DNA from: Hedera helix
Lineage: Eukaryota > Streptophyta > Magnoliopsida > Apiales > Araliaceae
DNA: 64,000 bases
Assembly: GCA_947179155.2 (NCBI GenBank)
Contig: OX359264.1
Span: 53,541,702 to 53,605,701 of the forward strand
Direction: 5' to 3'
The translations under genes and the position numbers were made by a program. Shown here piece by piece: positions 59,434-64,000 of this stretch. A model generated the notes under the pieces. That model was not told the DNA's origin and did not search any database. It saw nothing but the letters and a program-made list of their open reading frames with translations. Each line of letters opens with the position of its first letter. Positions within the stretch are counted from its first letter, which is position 1.

Positions 59434-61396
59434 CTAATCAGTGAAATCTATGCCATCAATGAAGGTGTCATCGTCAAACTGATCTGCAGGCAAGTCCTGG
59501 GGAAGGGCAACCTCATCCTCAAAATTAAGGTCTGGGCAGGAATAAGGCGGAACTGGGGCATCCGATGTACCGGGGCCCGCGCCAAAATCAGATCCCTGCG
59601 GGTCTGCAGCATACACCTCCTCTGGATCTCAGCCCAAGCTCCGAACGAAGAGAGATAACTGATCCACCCTCCGAGTGAGGGAAGCAATCTGGTCCGAATG
59701 GGTGGGGACACGGACACACTCCATCCAATCTGCCATCATCACCGACCCGTGAACCAGGTCTCCGAGGAAGAAGGTAGCTCGGGTCTGAGGACCGATAGTG
59801 CGGGGCCTCCACCAGGCACTGAAGCTCTCGCTCGTATGAGGACCGACGGAAAGCATATATCCGTCCTCCCCGGCCATCAGGGCCTCTGGAAGGTGGGCAT
59901 CCGCAAACCAAGCTCTCTCTGAGGGAGGGGCCAAAGGGATACGAGCCTCCCCAGTCACACATCTGATGGCGCGCTCCCCCAGATACAGCTCCCATCCACC
60001 ATAGGTCAGAAAAGGAATACGGCGAGTGGACAAGGCATGCTCCAGGTCCGCGGCATAACCACCGGCCAAGGCCAACCGCCAAATGATCCGCCGTATAAGG
60101 AACCCAGGTCACATCCGCGGACGAGATCAGCTCTAACTGCAGCCGACAATGAGCGAAGCTATCGGACACTTGGGTCTCCTCGAGAGTACTATGATGCCAT
60201 CTACGACCCCTGGGATAAGTCTCCGGGCCGAGGGTAGTAACGGGCCGCAAGCAGGGTAGTCTCTCGTAAGCCCAGAACTGTCAAACAAAACAGAAAAGCC
60301 ATAAGTAGCAGGAAGGAACAAAGAAATTGAACGAAACGAGAACTACATGATAAAAGGGACCTACTAGCAGGAAGGGGTGGAAGCCGAGCCAGGCATCGGT
60401 CTGTCCCTCTGAGCGGAGACGAAGACCCTGGAGAAAGTAGGCAAAGGTGAAGGAGCCCCAATCGTAATCCCCGATCCGGTCAACATCCCTGGTGGCTCTG
60501 ACGATGCTGAAATGGATAGTGGAGGAATTGTTCCCCAGAAAACAGCCCCTCATAATGGTCAGAAACAGACGACGGAGCAGAAAATCACGAGTAGACCGGT
60601 CCTCAGGGAATGGCTCGGAGAGGACCCCTCCAATGGCATCTACAGCCAAGGCTCCCGATCGGATGCTGCGGGCCTTAAAGACCCTATCATGGGGAGATTA
60701 TCCCAACAGGGATCGAACAGCTGCGGTGGTGATATCAGTCTCCAGAGGGACCCGGGATCCAGAAAACTCCACCCCGGTGATATAACGCCAGTCGAGAGGG
60801 GTCCACATCAGCTCACAGTCAAGAAGATGAAGCGACTGTGTATGGTGGAACCAACGCTCAGCTAGAGCCCTCATATAGCCCCACGGACACCGGCGAGGGG
60901 CAATGGTGAAGAAATGTCTGAAGCCCCAGGAATCTACCACCCCCCTATAGTCGGAATGCAACGCATGATAGAGAGTGTAGATGCTAAACCAGTTGCCCCG
61001 AGGCTGGGTAAATTCAGGAACCTGTGACAACCATCAAAAGTCAGGCATGGTAACCATACGGATTTGAATGAGTTTCAACGATGGATATACCTCGTTAGCC
61101 GCCAGGTAGGCTGAGGGATGACTACTGAGAACCGGACCGAGCAGATCAGGTATCCTGGCACGGGCCCCTGGTAAGGTCCGACGCGTGGGGGGAGGAGCCG
61201 CTGTGCCCGAAGGGCCCGCCTCTGCCTCAGCTGGGGCATCCTCATCAACATCTGGCTGAGCGGGGCGAATGATAGACTCCGCCAATCTACGGGAATGACG
61301 GGTCAGGACGGGAGCTGGAGCTGGGGTGGCCGCTCTGCGACGTCGGACACCCGCCACACGGGGCACTGCGGAGCCACTGGGAGCATCAGGATCCAT
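59434..61396 (-). pseudogene. Antisense gene 2: spliced plant mobile domain-like gene, disrupted
   Basis: Three inferred exons, 61396-61091, 61021-60365 and 60277-59434, are joined by phase-0 GT-AG introns of 69 and 87 nt. Exon 1 is a low-complexity Pro/Ala/Arg-rich leader. Exon 2 carries LAERWFHHTQSLHLLDCEL and DYDWGSFTFAYFLQGL; exon 3 starts FWAYERLP and includes TWVPYTADHL, then GGWELYLGERAIR. This order matches the plant mobile domain (PF10536). It is broken by TAA at 60700-60698, a one-base frameshift near 60060-60075, and TGA at 59631-59629. The C-terminal exon ends in a short heptad-like stretch and an acidic tail (DDDTFIDGIDFTD). It lies upstream of antisense gene 1 on the same strand. 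Confidence 0.7.
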
Positions 61397-62121
61397 GACT
61401 GAAACGGCATCACGAAAAGGAGGTACATCCTTAGCTCGTTATCTTTCAAAAATCTTATTGCATGTTGCTAAAAAATCATAGGGCAGCATGACATGTTTAT
61501 GAAATGAAAGTGCATGAATAAATCCCTAGGGGTGCGCTAGATTTCCCGAAATTTCGGCAGAGTCTCGTTTGTAAAATGGACATCCCATGCACGACCCGGC
61601 ATGTTTAATCAAGTCAGGCAACCAACAAATCCCAAATGCAAGTGAAAATGATGCACCATGAGCATAAAATGAATAAAATCATGTTTTTTTCAAAGTAAAT
61701 AGAGCATAATTGCAAGACCCATTTGTTTATATATGCTACGGCTAACCCCAAAATCTCATATAAAGCATACATTACTAAGATCCAAATATTTAAACATGTA
61801 AATACATAGTCAAATGAAAGCGAAAATGAAAGAAAAAGGAGTTAAAACGTTACCCAAAGTACGTAGACTGATTTAATCGGAGCAGATTTTGCCGAAAGAT
61901 GTCCAAAAGACGAAAAAGCCGGGCAAGGGACGAGGAAAACCGAAAACGAGTGAAAGGGACAGCCAAAAAGTGAAAAGAACGTGGGGGGTCGCGATCTAAT
62001 GTAGGGGCCGATCCCAGCCGCAGATGCATCTGCGGCTGGTCCCGGCGACCCATTTTGCCCCCTTCTGCTACCCAAATCAGCCTGCAACGTGTCCCATGTT
62101 GAGATATAAGATTTTAGAAGT
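61397..62121 (-). promoter_or_regulatory. Upstream region of the antisense genes
   Basis: 725 nt without an ORF. Read on the minus strand it should hold the promoter of the antisense genes, if they have their own. It contains the 26-bp palindrome at 62014-62039. No clear TATA box was seen next to the palindrome. Confidence 0.4.
62014..62039. promoter_or_regulatory. 26-bp perfect palindrome, internal copy
   Basis: The same core as in the LTRs (CAGCCGCAGATGCATCTGCG then GCTG) with one more complementary base on each side. The flanks differ from the LTR flanks, so this is not simply an LTR fragment. Confidence 0.6.
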
Positions 62122-62592
62122 ACCTGACCCAATTGAAAAAACGACCCGTCAGATACGATACCTGACCAATTGAAAAACGACCCGTCAGAAACGACACCTG
62201 ACCCAATTGAAAAAACGACCCGTCAGATACGAGACCTGACCATTTCAAAAAACGACCCGTCAGATACGATACCTGACCAACGACCCGTCAGAAACGACAC
62301 CTGACCCAATTGAAAAAACGACCCGTCAGATACGAGACCTGACCCAATTGAAAAAACGACCCGTCAGATACGAGACCTGACCATTTCAAAAAACGACCCG
62401 TCAGATACGATACCTGACCAACGACCCGTCAGAAACGACACCTGACCCAATTGAAAAAACGACCCGTCAGATACGAGACCTGACCCAATTGAAAAAACAA
62501 CCCGTCAGAAACGACACCTGACCCAATTGAAAAAACGACCCGTCAATACCTGACCAATTGAAAAGTGACACGTCAGAGACGATACCTGACCA
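62122..62592 (+). repeat. 3' tandem repeat with higher-order structure
   Basis: About 14 units of roughly 28-38 bp, each with acctgacc followed by (caattgaaaaaa or catttcaaaaaa) and cgacccgtcagA.Acga. A four-unit block is repeated with a period of 140 bp (62233-62372 and 62373-62512). The motif pair ctgac/gtcag gives each unit a short hairpin. Confidence 0.9.
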
Positions 62593-62796
62593 ATCCAAGA
62601 GCGACCGTCGGACACGAAACCCAAGCAACATCCATTCGTGAAATTCGAATCGACCCCTACGCGATCATGTCAAGTGCGGCATTTGCATTATCTCAAACAT
62701 ATGCATTGCATCGATTAAACACATATTGTCTTTCCCGTGCATTGGGTGCCTACTTCTTTATCATGTCCATTTTATATTTCATTCCATAGACATGAT
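62593..62796 (+). other. Spacer between tandem repeat and PPT
   Basis: About 200 nt with no recognisable gene. Confidence 0.5.
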
Positions 62797-62809
62797 AAAG
62801 AGGGGCAGC
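62797..62809 (+). other. Polypurine tract
   Basis: AAAGAGGGGCAGC lies directly before the 3' LTR. Confidence 0.85.
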
Positions 62810-64000
62810 TGTAGACACCCAAATTTTGCACTTCTCTACTAACCCTGGCAGGAGGGCAAAATCATCATTTGACCCGACATGCGGAAAGAAAGGTGGACCC
62901 CAACACAAAGTCACCCCAGCGATTTACGGTTAAAGTCGCCGCAACGGACAACGAGCATCCGGTCACTTGGGGCAGGGCGAACAGTTGATTCAGAAAAGCC
63001 TGAGCCGACCACAAAAGACGACTAATGGCCACTCCGCTTACGATGTTCGGGGGTCTCGCTCCCCGGTGAGCGAGCGGCTGCCCAGCTCACCGGTGAGCTG
63101 GCGGGGGTGGAAAGGGGGCAGCACCCCCTGGGAGCCAAGCACAATTATCAAATTCTATATCAAGTCGCGGCCCTCCAAACTGGCCTCCCAGAACAATATG
63201 GCACGTTTCCCAGGGATTTTCGGACTGCAAAAATACAGCCTTCCAAAATAATACCGCAGAAATTGGCGAATTAAGACCGCGTGGCACGAAAATCGAAAAG
63301 ACAAGCCGGACGGCCGCGAATGCAACCGCTGCCACCGACAGAGGTGACAGGCACGAGGCTCGAGAACGGCACGCGGCAGCCGAGGCGACGGCTGGGACGG
63401 CCACAGCAGGCTCAGCCGCAGATGCATCTGCGGCTGCCTGCTGAAGCCTATATGCGGCCATTTTTCCACCCGAGACCAGAGGGAAGAAAAAAAAAAGAGA
63501 AAAAGAAAGGAAAGGAGAGAGAGAGAGAGATCGCGGGAGAGAGGGAGAGAGTCCGATTTTGGGCTAGATTCAAGCACTAGATCCATATTGTTGTGCTATT
63601 TAGTTTAGTAATCTTGTGGTGTAATCCATTTTGCGGTATAAGAAGCTTGAATCCGCGTTTTGCAAGGTGAAAAGATTGTCTTTTTGGTATTCTATTGCTT
63701 GTATTGTTAATATAGCTTATGTTTTGGGTTATGTGATGTAATATGTTGTTATGTTGATAAAGGATCCGTGGATTAGGGGTTGTTAGCGAGGTTTCCATCG
63801 GAAAGTAACTCCTCCTAACGCCCCGATGACATCCGTACGGTGATATCTCGTTCGTTGTGGTAATGGATAGTTTGTAGTGATTAAGTTGTGATATTTGGGT
63901 TATGTAATGTGATAGCAATGTTAAATCTCGTTAGATTTGGTTTAGGGTTGGTTGTGCCATGATTTGGGTGATTGTGAGCCTAGGGAGGAGATCCTAGCGG
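62810..64000 (+). repeat. 3' LTR of the Tat element, truncated by the window
   Basis: First 1191 bp of the LTR. I count about 11 substitutions against the 5' LTR, nine of them transitions, all before about 63430, plus length changes in the A and GA runs. The last 440 bp are identical. Confidence 0.93.
63413..63436. promoter_or_regulatory. 24-bp perfect palindrome in the 3' LTR
   Basis: Identical to the palindrome at 47741-47764, although the base two positions before it differs (ct instead of cc). Confidence 0.6.

Larger units (their letters stand above)
47138..64000 (+). mobile_element. Ty3/gypsy retrotransposon, Tat lineage (Ogre/Retand-like), right end beyond window
   Basis: Order on the plus strand: 5' LTR, PBS, gag-protease, intron, RT, RNase H, archaeal-type RNase H, integrase, then a 5.8-kb 3' region with two antisense genes, a tandem repeat, a PPT and the 3' LTR. 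The integrase after RT, the D-D-35-E triad, the second RNase H and the antisense extra genes indicate Tat. Assuming equal LTRs the full element is about 18 kb. The visible LTR parts differ by about 11 substitutions in roughly 1180 bp, so the insertion is young. There is no separate ORF1 before gag of the kind found in classic Ogre; the antisense cargo and 3' tandem repeat recall Retand. Confidence 0.93.

Noticed and set aside
59588..60250. 220-codon ORF as an independent antisense protein
   Set aside because: Only its first part follows the plant mobile domain; after about 60070 the real frame shifts to that of 60075-59434.
62122..62592. CRISPR-like array
   Set aside because: Units are contiguous, without unique spacers, in a plant retrotransposon.

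Overview
The window is nuclear DNA of a flowering plant, most likely a eudicot. It is AT-rich and has intron-split genes with GT-AG junctions, plant housekeeping genes, MITEs and large LTR retrotransposons. No bacterial, organellar or viral genome is present. I cannot name the species. Three cellular genes are supported, all on the minus strand: the 5' part of the plant tRNA ligase RNL (exons between 5168 and 2103), a complete membrane-anchored alpha/beta-hydrolase gene (18825-14028, six exons, 523 aa), and a complete mitochondrial ATP synthase subunit d gene, ATPQ (44114-36594, five exons, 168 aa). For the hydrolase and ATPQ every exon junction keeps the reading frame.

Layout. 1-2102 is repeat-rich and holds no further RNL exon. 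2103-5168 holds the RNL exons. 5169-14027 is AT-rich intergenic DNA with a MITE, a decayed retroelement stretch with a run of 27 G, and an LTR-like region interrupted by a hAT-type MITE. 14028-18825 is the hydrolase gene. 18826-20946 is intergenic with a 146-bp fold-back element. 20947-32484 is an 11.5-kb LARD-like non-autonomous LTR retrotransposon on the minus strand, with two 4607-bp LTRs and a perfect CTAAC target duplication; I found only two LTR differences, so the insertion is very recent. 32485-36593 is intergenic with a second hAT-type MITE. 36594-44114 is ATPQ, whose first intron holds a 1646-bp Mutator-type element with a perfect 9-bp duplication and a TRIM-like element. 44115-47137 is intergenic with a roughly 600-bp AAT-type microsatellite.

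47138-64000 is a very large Ty3/gypsy element of the Tat lineage (Ogre/Retand-like), cut off by the window inside its 3' LTR. On the plus strand it has a 2299-bp 5' LTR, a PBS resembling the complement of tRNA-Arg(ACG), an intact 1038-aa gag-protease frame with a G-patch-like segment, and then RT, a dual RNase H and integrase. The gag-pro stop codon lies at the start of a predicted 174-nt intron, and removing that intron would fuse gag-pro to pol in frame. Pol carries three in-frame TAG codons. Downstream, on the minus strand, lie two genes resembling the plant mobile domain / DUF7745 families: a proximal intact 547-aa ORF, and a distal three-exon gene disrupted by two stops and a frameshift. 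A perfect 24-26 bp palindrome occurs in both LTRs and once more just upstream (in antisense sense) of those genes. A 3' tandem repeat with a 140-bp higher-order unit precedes the polypurine tract.

The Tat element is the most interesting system here: a sense retrotransposon programme that may be controlled by splicing, joined to an antisense cargo of two host-like genes, with a palindrome shared between the LTR and the cargo's upstream region. Parts of this are known in Tat elements (extra antisense ORFs, a pro-RT intron in Ogre, an amplified tandem repeat in Retand). The spliced distal gene and the shared palindrome are the parts I would examine first.
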